Source: Rheinheimera sp. MM224
Lineage (GTDB): Bacteria > Pseudomonadota > Gammaproteobacteria > Enterobacterales > Alteromonadaceae
Assembly (NCBI RefSeq): GCF_947090785.1
Contig: NZ_OX352320.1
Span: 3,151,001 to 3,215,000 of the forward strand
Direction: 5' to 3'
DNA length: 64,000 bases
Numbering within the stretch: position 1 is the first letter of the stretch; every line of letters begins with the position of its first letter. The notes under the pieces were generated by a model. The model was not told the origin of the DNA. It saw only the letters and a list, made by a program, of their open reading frames with translations, and did no database searches. Position numbers and translations under genes: made by a program. Below are positions 44,379 through 52,267 of this stretch, in pieces.

Positions 44379-45367
44379 TCAAACATCACGATAGCGCCCC
44401 GGAGCAACCCCCTTCCAAGCCGTAAAGGCACGTATAAACGAATTCACCTCCTGATAACCGAGTAAAAATGCAATTTCGCCTAGTGATAATTTCGACCGTC
44501 TCAGGTAATGATCAGCAAGATCGTTTCGAACGGATTGCAATACAGAATGATAATTTTCTGATTCTTCTGTCAATTTGCGCTGCAGGGTTCGTTTGCTCAT
44601 CGCCAGTTTTTCAGCCACCATTTCGATTGAGCTATGACCTGCTGGCAATAGTTCCACTAATACAGCACGCACACGTTCCACAGTTGTACTCGCTGTACTG
44701 AGTTTTGCCAGATTCTTATTTAAGCCGTTTTCAAAGTATGCCCACATACCCGCATTCGCGGTTAAAAAGGGTCGTCTAGCATCTTCGCTGGAAAACTGTA
44801 TTTCAGTCTGTGCTCCTTTGAATAGTTTGCAGCCAAAAAAGCCTGATAGGCGAGCAAATTAACGGGCAACTCAGAAAGCACAACTTTAAGCGGATTGACC
44901 GGCGCTCTGGTTGCCAGCCTACTAAGCTGAGTAAAAAACACCAGCTCAGTCAACTCCAACAACTGAGGCAAGTTACTCTTGCAACCATAACAGTCAATAA
45001 CCAGCGATGTAAGCTGATTGCCCACCTTGACGGTCAGATCCAAGGGACCAATTAAGGGCTTGTATTGCTGAATTCTCGCCAATGCTGTGTTGAGATCAGC
45101 ACTACAAATGGATGCAAAAAGAGGCGCATCAAAGGCCTCAACGGTAAGACGGTCTGCCAAAAGTAAAGGAAAGTCGAGAGCACCTGCTGCTATTTCTATA
45201 CCATGCCATAACTGAAAATATTCAAGTGGCGTCAACGTAGCTTTTTCTCGCTCAAATAGATCCGCTGGCAACTTTGCATGCACCAATACAGCTTCGATAT
45301 CGATATTCATGTCGATCAACAACAGTTTCCATGCTGGTGATACTTTAAATTGGCTTGCTCGTTTCAT
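44379..45367 (-). pseudogene. AraC-family regulator split by a one-base frameshift
   Basis: Two adjacent frames form one AraC regulator of about 329 residues. The first (44762-45367) is an arabinose-binding-like N-terminal domain (WKLLLIDMNIDIEAVLVHAKL). The second (ending 44379) is a complete AraC helix-turn-helix pair (VAEKLAMSKRTLQRKLTEE and IAFLLGYQEVNSFIRAF). The break is at a run of five A (44764-44768); adding one base restores ...DDPFLTANAGMWAYF. It is either a true mutation or a homopolymer sequencing error. An SDR gene lies immediately upstream in the same direction. Confidence 0.88.
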
Positions 45368-45373
45368 CAGGTG

Positions 45374-46153
45374 TTAACCAGCTTTGTCCATCGCACTGCG
45401 CGACATTTTCAGTACCGCCTTACGGGGCAAAAGGGGCAAGACCCATTCCAATATAAAGCGTAATCCCCCTTCATTAAAGGCGACCAGCTTCCCTTCTTCC
45501 ATCGCCTTATAACCACATTCAGCAACTGAACGTGGAGATTTCGCATTTTTCCAGAAGTCTACGCCTTCGAGATTTCCAGCTGAGACAAAACCAGTTGCCA
45601 CAGCTCCGGGGCACAATACTGTTGCCGTTACATTCTTATCAGTCAACTCTTCGGCAATCGCCTGAGTAAAGGAAGTCACGAAAGCTTTCGTTGCGTAATA
45701 TACAGCTTGAAGCGGACCCGGCATAAAAGATGCGGTAGAGGATACGTTCAGAATTCTGCCTTGCTTTCGATCAACCATACCTTTTACAAAGTAGTGGCAC
45801 AGGTTGGTAAGAGTTACCATATTTACCTGCATCATCTGTTGTTCAGAACTCAGATCACGATGGTTAAAAACTCCGTGCCCACCAAAGCCAGCATTGTTAA
45901 TCAAGGTATCAATTTTGATGCCTAATTCTTCAGTTTTTTCAAAGATTAACCTTGCAGATTCAGGCTTGGAAAGATCTTCAGCGATCACGGTTACGCTCAC
46001 CCCGTGCTTTTCTGTTAATTCTGCAGCCAGGATATTGAGCTTGCTTTCTGAGCGTGCCACCAGAACCAAATTGCCACCTTTTTCCGCATGAATGCGAGCC
46101 AGCTCCAATCCGATACCACCTGAAGCACCAGTAATAAGTGCAGTGTTTGACAT
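45374..46153 (-). CDS. Short-chain dehydrogenase/reductase
   Basis: A 259-residue NAD(P)-dependent oxidoreductase. ATG 46153 is preceded by GGAGG five bases away. ITGASGGIG (7-15) binds the cofactor, NNAG (86-89) follows, Ser138/139 precede the active-site Tyr152-x3-Lys156. The C-terminus (LVAFNEGGLRFILEWVLPLLP) is hydrophobic, as in the DltE-like subgroup. It ends six bases before the AraC regulator starts, so they probably share a transcript. Confidence 0.92.
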   Translation of the reverse strand: MSNTALITGASGGIGLELARIHAEKGGNLVLVARSESKLNILAAELTEKHGVSVTVIAEDLSKPESARLIFEKTEELGIKIDTLINNAGFGGHGVFNHRDLSSEQQMMQVNMVTLTNLCHYFVKGMVDRKQGRILNVSSTASFMPGPLQAVYYATKAFVTSFTQAIAEELTDKNVTATVLCPGAVATGFVSAGNLEGVDFWKNAKSPRSVAECGYKAMEEGKLVAFNEGGLRFILEWVLPLLPRKAVLKMSRSAMDKAG

Positions 46154-46375
46154 ATCAACCTCCAAATTAATCATATGTTGTTTAAGATGGAATCATGATA
46201 CGGAATCAAATCACGCCAGACACTGGCAAAAGATGCCAACAGCCTAGCAATAGGTGCCAATGCTATTTAATAACTAATAACCGCCGCACAGGCGGCAGTT
46301 TGTTGGGGCAGTGTCGTTTTAAGCAGCGCAGAAATTTATTATCCCTGCGCTCAAAGAGGCGAGTGATAGGCCGTG

Positions 46376-46720
46376 TTAGCCGCTCAGCTCAGTTATATGC
46401 AACAGTTCACCCACTGGCCCCCACAGATAAAACACCTTACCCCAGGACTCTTGCTGAATTGGAGTGATTTTTGTTTTGTGCTTTGATTGCGAGCAAAGAC
46501 TGTATGCTGATTCTATGTCTGACACACAAAGCTGAAGCATAAAATTAGTGGCCAAATCTGCGTTGAAAAAGCGTTGCAGGAAGAAAAGACAGTCTCCGTT
46601 TTGAAAAAGCGTTAAATCCTCAGAAACATACTCTGCTTCAAATCCGATCTCTGAATAGAATGACTTTGAAATCTCATAGTCTTCACTCGGAACAAAAGCT
46701 TTTATATCAATAACATCCAT
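46376..46720 (-). CDS. VOC-family protein
   Basis: A 114-residue protein. ATG 46720 is well preceded by AGGAGAG; the longer frame has no support. IDIKAFVPSEDYEISKSFYSEIGF is the typical glyoxalase-like start. Probably a dimeric metal-binding or resistance-type protein of unknown substrate. Its stop (TAAC) and the GGCGTTAG before its start are cassette-like boundaries. Confidence 0.82.
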   Translation of the reverse strand: MDVIDIKAFVPSEDYEISKSFYSEIGFEAEYVSEDLTLFQNGDCLFFLQRFFNADLATNFMLQLCVSDIESAYSLCSQSKHKTKITPIQQESWGKVFYLWGPVGELLHITELSG

Positions 46721-47188
46721 TGTTCTCTCCTGAACAGCTAACGCCGTCGGCATACGCGGCGTTGTAGTGAAAGCTAAGCCACAGCGGACATGGCTCCGCA
46801 TTGTCTGGCTTTGTGATCAACCACTTTACCCACTTACTGTCGCCGATGCTGAACGAACTCAGAAGCCGAGAAAGAACACCCGAGACGCCACTGATGCACC
46901 TGTGGTTTTTCGCCATTCGGTAACTTCGAAAAGGTGTGCAAGCTGTTGTATGGTAGCTGAAAAAGCGTTTTGGATTCTTTTTTTAAATAAGATAAGTCCT
47001 TTTATCCATCAGGTGTGGCCTCTTGATTTATTACTTCAGGTATCAATAGAAATACCGGAGTACCAACTTATTAATCCGATATAACCGAACTATCATGTTT
47101 GTATCGAGCACGACAGGTGCTGGACGCTCAAGCTGGAATGACCTAGGTCATGAAATGCTTAAAATGGCTTCAATTGGAGATAACAATC
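46721..47188. other. Intergenic region with palindromes
   Basis: A 468-base gap with no supported gene. At 46736-46759 lies a palindrome with AACGCCG / CGGCGTT arms beside the GCTAACGCC motif. At the right end a 14-bp perfect palindrome (47138-47151) precedes the crotonase gene. A minus-strand frame (46707-46916) simply reads through the palindrome. Confidence 0.5.
47138..47151. promoter_or_regulatory. 14-bp palindrome upstream of the crotonase gene
   Basis: ATGACCTAGGTCAT is self-complementary over 14 bases and ends 37 bases before the crotonase start. It could be a TetR- or LuxR-type operator. No adjacent regulator is seen. Confidence 0.4.
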
Positions 47189-48139
47189 ATGAAACTGCAA
47201 CGTATCGCAAGCACTATTGCTGTCGCTGGCCTGCTGCTGGGGTCCGCCATTCTGGCTGGCCAGGCCGCCGCTGACACCGCAAAAAAACCTCAGTCCGCCA
47301 CCAACGCTCCTAACCAGTTCCTAGTTAACAAGGTTAGCGCCGAATACTGGCGTGTACAGATCAACAATCCGCCCTATAACATCTACGGCCCGGACTCAAC
47401 TCTTCAGTTCGAGAAGGTCGTTGCCGACATAGAGAAGGATTCCAAACTCAAGGTCGTGGTGTTCGCAAGCGAGGTGCCCGGTTTCTTCTTGACCCACTAC
47501 GATTTCGCAGAGCCCCTGCAGCGTACATTGGACATGCCCAACGGCAAAACCGGCCTGCCTCCCCTGCCCGACATGCTGGTGAGGCTGAGTAAATCTCCAG
47601 TAGTGTCCATCTCCGAAATCAACGGCCGTGCCACCGGTGTGGGCAGCGAACTGGCCCTGGCCAGCGACATGCGCTTCGCCAGCGATCAGGCGGTATTGTC
47701 CCAGTTTGAAATTGGTGCCGGCTTTACACCAGGTGGTGGCCCTATGGCCCGTCTCCCACGCCTCATTGGCCGAGGTCGCGCCCTCGAAGTCTTGCTGAGT
47801 GGTAACGATATAGACGGCAACTTGGCTGAGCGCTACGGTTACGTCAACCGCAGCTTCCCCGATGGTGCCAAGCTTCACAGCTTCGTCGACAGCCTGGCTC
47901 GCCGTATCGCCACCTTCGATAAAGAGACTATCGGTGAGATCAAGGAGCTGGTCAACATCGCCAGTCTGCCCACCGATGAAGATCTGGGCAAGGAATGGGT
48001 CAGCTTCCTGCGTTCGGTACAGCGCCCTGCTGCCCAGCATCATATCGGTCGCCTTATGGAACTAGGCCTGCAACAAAAAGCCGATGTAGAGATCAATTTG
48101 CCTAAGTACACAGGCCAAGTCAGCGCCGAAAAACCCTAA
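47189..48139 (+). CDS. Enoyl-CoA hydratase/isomerase-like (crotonase) protein with signal peptide
   Basis: A 316-residue protein. ATG 47189 has GGAGA upstream and gives a convincing signal peptide (ASTIAVAGLLLGSAILAGQAAAD). The crotonase fold follows from about residue 45, with NGRATGVGSELALASDMR (Glu154) and QFEIGAG (Glu174) keeping both catalytic glutamates. Crotonases normally act in the cytosol on CoA esters, so an exported one is unusual. GC content is clearly above that of its neighbours, which suggests horizontal origin. Substrate unknown. Confidence 0.82.
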   Translation: MKLQRIASTIAVAGLLLGSAILAGQAAADTAKKPQSATNAPNQFLVNKVSAEYWRVQINNPPYNIYGPDSTLQFEKVVADIEKDSKLKVVVFASEVPGFFLTHYDFAEPLQRTLDMPNGKTGLPPLPDMLVRLSKSPVVSISEINGRATGVGSELALASDMRFASDQAVLSQFEIGAGFTPGGGPMARLPRLIGRGRALEVLLSGNDIDGNLAERYGYVNRSFPDGAKLHSFVDSLARRIATFDKETIGEIKELVNIASLPTDEDLGKEWVSFLRSVQRPAAQHHIGRLMELGLQQKADVEINLPKYTGQVSAEKP

Positions 48140-48147
48140 GATGACCA

Positions 48148-48176
48148 TGGGCCCCGCGCAAGCGGGGTTCTGGCCC
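48148..48176 (+). terminator. GC-rich hairpin downstream of the crotonase gene
   Basis: CCCCGC-GCAA-GCGGGG forms a 6-bp stem and tetraloop, and outer GGGCC / GGCCC bases can extend it. There is no T run. It may be a terminator or RNA-stabilising hairpin. Confidence 0.35.
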
Positions 48177-48379
48177 AATAAGATATCCGCAATATTTCTG
48201 ACAGAAAAAGAGCTGTTACTGTGACGCTACTGTCTACGTAGGCACGAGCAGAGACACTCGTGCGACACTTATGGTTGGCGACAGGGTAAGCATCACATGG
48301 CAAACTTACTTTGTGTATGGAGCATTTGTCGCCATCGATCATTGAGGAATGCCGGTTTTGATATCAAGAGCCAATAAAA

Positions 48380-48410
48380 AGCTCCCGGCATTATCGGGGG
48401 CTTTTTTTGT
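48380..48410. terminator. Bidirectional terminator
   Basis: An 8-bp stem (AGCTCCCG / CGGGGGCT, one wobble) is flanked by A5 on the left and T7 on the right. It overlaps the 3' end of the minus-strand small gene. Confidence 0.8.
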
Positions 48411-48621
48411 TAGTACGTCCCACAAATCGGGCAAACAATCCGACAAAGGCTGGCGGCAATAAAAGCATAAGATATATAGCCCCTCCCATCTGCGCAAAAA
48501 AATAGATACATTGTAATCGCAGGCATTGCACCTATAAGAGAAGCAAAAAAGCTAATACCGGCTTTTGATTACTATTAATTTCAGCCAAGGCGCGTTCCAT
48601 TTCCTCTTTTGAATATCTCAA
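48391..48621 (-). pseudogene. Small membrane protein gene with two compensating frameshifts
   Basis: From TTG 48621 (GGAG six bases upstream) the frame reads RYSKEEMERALAEINSNQKP, then shifts by one base at about 48558-48561 to ISFFASLIGAMPAITMYLFF, and shifts back in a run of seven A (48496-48502) to AQMGGAIYLMLLLPPAFVG, ending at 48391. The joined product would be about 76 residues with a cytosolic N-terminus and two helices. The two indels cancel. Either the gene has decayed or the sequence has errors here. Confidence 0.68.
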
Positions 48622-48698
48622 AATATACTCCGATTTATTAAAGCTAACGCCGCAAGCAAAAGCTGCTTATGGTGCGGATACTCCGACATTTCTGCTAC

Positions 48699-49027
48699 TC
48701 AGAACTGACCATTGCTGCCAAGAACCCACAGCAAACAGGCCGCCAATAAACAAATACCAGAGCTAATTAGCCAAAATGTCAGGCTATTTTCTGGGAACAT
48801 CGGCATGAACCCAACAAAGGAAACACCACGAAGTAAAAAAACGCCAGTAATAAGCACCAACGCTAATCTTGTCAGCGGAAGGCGCTTAATTGTACCTGCG
48901 CCCGACAGACCATAAAACGCCCAAATTGAAAGCACCAAGACAATGATGGACGTGACTATTTTAGGGTACCACTACAAACCAATTCCTCTGTAAGCTGGAG
49001 TCCTTTGAACGGAGATGCAATTTTCAT
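48699..49027 (-). pseudogene. Membrane protein gene with one frameshift
   Basis: A start at ATG 49027 gives KIASPFKGLQLTEELVC, then at about 48968-48976 the frame must shift by one base to reach WYPKIVTSIIVLVLSIWAFYGLSG and a three-helix remainder ending at 48699. The downstream frame alone would start only at a weak TTG. The intact protein would be about 108 residues with four hydrophobic helices. Family not recognised. Adjacent to another frameshifted gene. Confidence 0.55.
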
Positions 49028-49231
49028 ATGTTCTAACTTTTTAGCGTCTTATCCGGCGTCCACGACGGATATTCGTCTGTTGAACTGTGGACGTTCTCTT
49101 TATTGGTACAACTGATGCTAATAGAGTTTGTATATTTAGGGAACAGCTGCTTAGAATATTATTTTGGACAATCTGAAACCGTTTTTCGCGGGTATAGCAC
49201 CCCAGCTAGCTCAGCACGGTTTCGGATTCAT

Positions 49232-49540
49232 TTAAAACCTCGTGTCATTTTCACAAGGAATGCCATCGTGATCCCCGTCCATTTTAGTGTTGGGGCAGTT
49301 TTTCAGAAAATACTCTGCTTCAGGGCGTGAGCGCATTTGGCTACAGTATTGGCGGCCATCACATGAAAAGTCTGTGCTGGGTTCAAAGCGGATCAGTTCT
49401 GGTTCCTGATAAACCGGGGCGTCATGCGCTTCAACTACTGCCAGTTCAGGCGTGGCTTCAATTTCTGTGGGTGCGGTGTTTTTTTGGTAGTAGTGCCAGG
49501 CAATAAATACCAGTAACAGGTATACCAGCAGTTTTTTCAT
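49232..49540 (-). CDS. Excalibur calcium-binding domain protein
   Basis: A 102-residue membrane-anchored protein. ATG 49540 has GGAGG five bases before it. An N-terminal helix (LLVYLLLVFIAWHYY) is followed by an acidic linker and a C-terminal Excalibur domain: CDGRQYCSQM, AEYFLKNCP and DGDHDGIPCE, with the DxDxDG loop for calcium and paired cysteines. It is probably surface-exposed in the periplasm. Confidence 0.9.
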   Translation of the reverse strand: MKKLLVYLLLVFIAWHYYQKNTAPTEIEATPELAVVEAHDAPVYQEPELIRFEPSTDFSCDGRQYCSQMRSRPEAEYFLKNCPNTKMDGDHDGIPCENDTRF

Positions 49541-49848
49541 CAATGCCTCCATAGCGGGTTTGTTTGCCTACGTTCTTCCATGGTGTTTACCATTAAGAAA
49601 CTAGTGGCTACAGGGCGTTGTGGCAATAAATTCAGCAGAATTTTTAGTATTTATGGCTGATACGTTGGCTTTGACGGATTTGTGTTTAGGGGGTATTCAA
49701 GAAAACTGGAGGGCGTAAAGCCCTTAAGATCGGTTTGGAATTTAAGATGGGCGGGTTGCTTGTCCCGACCCGTCAACGGGCACCGCGGTATCCATAGACG
49801 GGCGGGTACAAGACCCGCCCCTACAGTAAATGTTAATAGACCTGAAAA
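49541..49848. other. Intergenic region with a GC-rich repeat
   Basis: A 308-base gap without a gene. The right part (49749-49825) is the inverted-repeat element listed separately; the left part shows nothing notable beyond the promoter of the Excalibur gene. Confidence 0.5.
49749..49825. repeat. GC-rich inverted-repeat element
   Basis: Two hairpins in tandem: GGGCGGG...CCCGACCC at 49749-49772 and a perfect GGGCGGGT-ACAAG-ACCCGCCC at 49800-49820. The sequence is clearly GC-richer than its surroundings. Similar GGGCGGGT-type intergenic palindromes are widely dispersed in bacteria. It may serve as terminator for the S46 peptidase gene. Confidence 0.55.
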
Positions 49849-52080
49849 TTAGCGGACTATTTCCATCTCAGCCAATAAATTATCAGCGTTATCAACGTAT
49901 TGCATCATCCACAGCACGTAGCGGATATCCACATGGATGGCGCGGGTGATTTCCGGGTTGAAGTACCAGTCTTTGGTGATGGACTCATAGGTCGAATCGA
50001 AGTTTAAGCCGACCAGTTCGCCTTTGCCGTTCATCACTGCTGAACCTGAGTTACCGCCTGTGGTGTCGGCGCTGGATAAGAAATTCACCGGCACTGAGTT
50101 AAAAGCTTTTACGTCGTTTCTTGGGCAACTAAAAATAGCGCAGAACCATGGCTCTTTGCTTTGGGCTGCTAAGTCGGCATAAAAATAGCCTGCAGTTTTA
50201 CCAGACTGGTAGGCATCTACTAAGTTTTGTGGTGCGTTGAATGGGTAATCAGCCTGACGTTTGGCGATTAAACCCTTCACTGACGTAAAAGGCGTTTTAT
50301 ATACACCGTCTTTGGCCGGATAACCGTCCACTGAGCCATAGGTAATACGCAAGGTGCTATTGGCGTCAGGGTACACTGGTTTTCCCTGCGCTTTGTTGTA
50401 GGCAATAATGGCCTGCATATAAGCTGGCCGCACTTGAGACAACTGGCCTTTCAGCTCTTTATCTTGTGCTTCTAAAGCCAGGTTTTTATCAGAAATAGCC
50501 ACAGCTATACGAATAAATGGATCTGCACTCTGCGCAAAATCAGCAGGTGCTTTACCCAACCAAGCGGTGCGGCCTTCTGTGCTGGTTAAGCTGCTTTGTG
50601 GGTAAAGCGCTGTCAGTTTTTCGGCAACTTGTGCTTGTGTCATGCCTGCAGTTAAACCTAAAGCAGCGTCCAGCTCTGCTACACGCACCGCATCAGGCTG
50701 AGCTAAATACCCGGCTAACTGTTCTGACCAAATGGCGATATCCATAGTTGGGTGGAAGCTTTTTTCCATCCGGGCTAAACGGCCTTCGATCATTTTTAAG
50801 TCACGTTGCTGAAAGCCCATTTCCCGCTCTGCGTCAGGCTTTTGGTTTTCCTGCGCTAAACGGTACAGCAGCATAGCGGCTTGTAATAAATCGCTACGTT
50901 TGGCCGCTTCAAAGTAATAGGTTTGCTGGGTAAAAGCCTGTTCCGCGTCTATTACCTGCTTTAATGCATCAATACTTTGCTGGTAAGGTTTGCGGGCTTC
51001 ATCGGCTTTAATCCAATCAAGCAAAGCTTTTTCCTGCATTTCTTTGATGGCCTGAATATCTGTAACTTTAAAACCGTCCAATAAACCCTGCAGCTTTTTC
51101 ATGCGGTTATTGTGGCCTTTAACGGTTGAGGCGTATTTCACTTTTAAATCGCCGTCAGCCGCACCTAAGCTGTCTATGGTATTGATCATTTGCTGATAGG
51201 TTTTTACCTGAGCCGGGTATTGCCAGTCGGCAGCAAAAGAAATTTCATCGGCTAAACGGTAACGGCTGGTCTGGCCCGGGTATCCTGCTAATAAAATACC
51301 ATCGCCCTGACGTACACCACTGGCATTTACTTTTAAGAAGTTTTTGCTTTGATACGGCACGTTATCCACTGCATAAGGCGCTGGTTTGCCATCTTTACCG
51401 ACATAACCACGGATAAAGGTGTAATCGCCTGTATGGCGTGGGTATTCGAAGTTATCTATATCACCGCCGTAATTCCCTACAGATTCTGACGGTGCATACA
51501 CCAAACGCACATCCTGCAGCATCAGCTGTTTAATTTGGAAATACTCCATGCCATGGTGAAAACTCACCACAGAGCAGCGGTAGTTTGCATCGCTTTCGCA
51601 GTCTTTAATCAGCGCTTTGCGGTTGGCTTCTATCGCTTCATAACGCTCTTTACCTGATAAACCCGCAGCCAGAGCACCTGTAATTTGTGCTGTAACATCT
51701 GTCACAGCTTCAGTGATATACAAGCGTTCCTGTGGTCCTGCTGGCAACTCTTCAGCCATAGTTTTGGCTAAAAAGCCTCTATCAATCAGGTTATTATCTT
51801 TAGTCGAATTATTCTGAATAGCGTTGTAAGCGCAGTGGTGGTTAGTCACCACCAAGCCTTTTGGCGATACAAAAGAAGCAGAGCAATAACCAAGACTGAC
51901 AATAGCATTCATAGGGTACTGACTTAAATCAGCCAGTTGTTTACCCGGAATACTAATACCTTTAGCGGTTAATTCATTTTGTAATTCAGCCAGTTGGTGC
52001 GGCTGCCATTGGCCTTCGTCGGCCGTAGTGGCGAAACTGAGGCTAAGCGCCAGCGCGCTGAGCAGGTAGGCAGATTTCAT
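49849..52080 (-). CDS. S46 dipeptidyl peptidase (DPP7/DPP11-type)
   Basis: A 743-residue periplasmic serine exopeptidase that releases dipeptides from peptide N-termini. A signal peptide (about 1-20) is followed by TNHHC (catalytic His81/82), GGDIDNFEYPRHTGDY (catalytic Asp207/209) and TTGGNSGSAV (Ser678). The S1-specificity position near FDST (18 residues after Ser678) is Ser696, where family members usually have Gly or Arg. The nearby POT transporter could take up the products. Confidence 0.94.
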   Translation of the reverse strand: MKSAYLLSALALSLSFATTADEGQWQPHQLAELQNELTAKGISIPGKQLADLSQYPMNAIVSLGYCSASFVSPKGLVVTNHHCAYNAIQNNSTKDNNLIDRGFLAKTMAEELPAGPQERLYITEAVTDVTAQITGALAAGLSGKERYEAIEANRKALIKDCESDANYRCSVVSFHHGMEYFQIKQLMLQDVRLVYAPSESVGNYGGDIDNFEYPRHTGDYTFIRGYVGKDGKPAPYAVDNVPYQSKNFLKVNASGVRQGDGILLAGYPGQTSRYRLADEISFAADWQYPAQVKTYQQMINTIDSLGAADGDLKVKYASTVKGHNNRMKKLQGLLDGFKVTDIQAIKEMQEKALLDWIKADEARKPYQQSIDALKQVIDAEQAFTQQTYYFEAAKRSDLLQAAMLLYRLAQENQKPDAEREMGFQQRDLKMIEGRLARMEKSFHPTMDIAIWSEQLAGYLAQPDAVRVAELDAALGLTAGMTQAQVAEKLTALYPQSSLTSTEGRTAWLGKAPADFAQSADPFIRIAVAISDKNLALEAQDKELKGQLSQVRPAYMQAIIAYNKAQGKPVYPDANSTLRITYGSVDGYPAKDGVYKTPFTSVKGLIAKRQADYPFNAPQNLVDAYQSGKTAGYFYADLAAQSKEPWFCAIFSCPRNDVKAFNSVPVNFLSSADTTGGNSGSAVMNGKGELVGLNFDSTYESITKDWYFNPEITRAIHVDIRYVLWMMQYVDNADNLLAEMEIVR

Positions 52081-52267
52081 AAGATCCCTTGGTTGTCGTT
52101 TTTATAATGCAAAAGTTCGGCGCAAATTATCCATGTAAAGCGTTCCAGTGCAACCTCGTTTAGCTCAGCGTGGGAAATTTAAGTCCAGTTGCAGACAAGA
52201 TTCTTTTGTCAGATGGATTGAGCAAAAAGCGGCCTCGTGCTAACAATAGCGGTATAAAAACAACACG

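Noticed and set aside
46707..46916. 69-codon minus-strand ORF upstream of the VOC gene
   Set aside because: It reads through a palindrome and overlaps the VOC start; the protein pattern is not coherent.
47396..48043. 215-codon minus-strand ORF opposite the crotonase gene
   Set aside because: It is a shadow frame produced by GC-rich codons of the real gene. The crotonase motifs on the plus strand are unambiguous.
29476..48700. A complete chromosomal integron
   Set aside because: No integrase gene is seen, and only one of the candidate sites has paired arms. I keep it as a possibility, not a feature.
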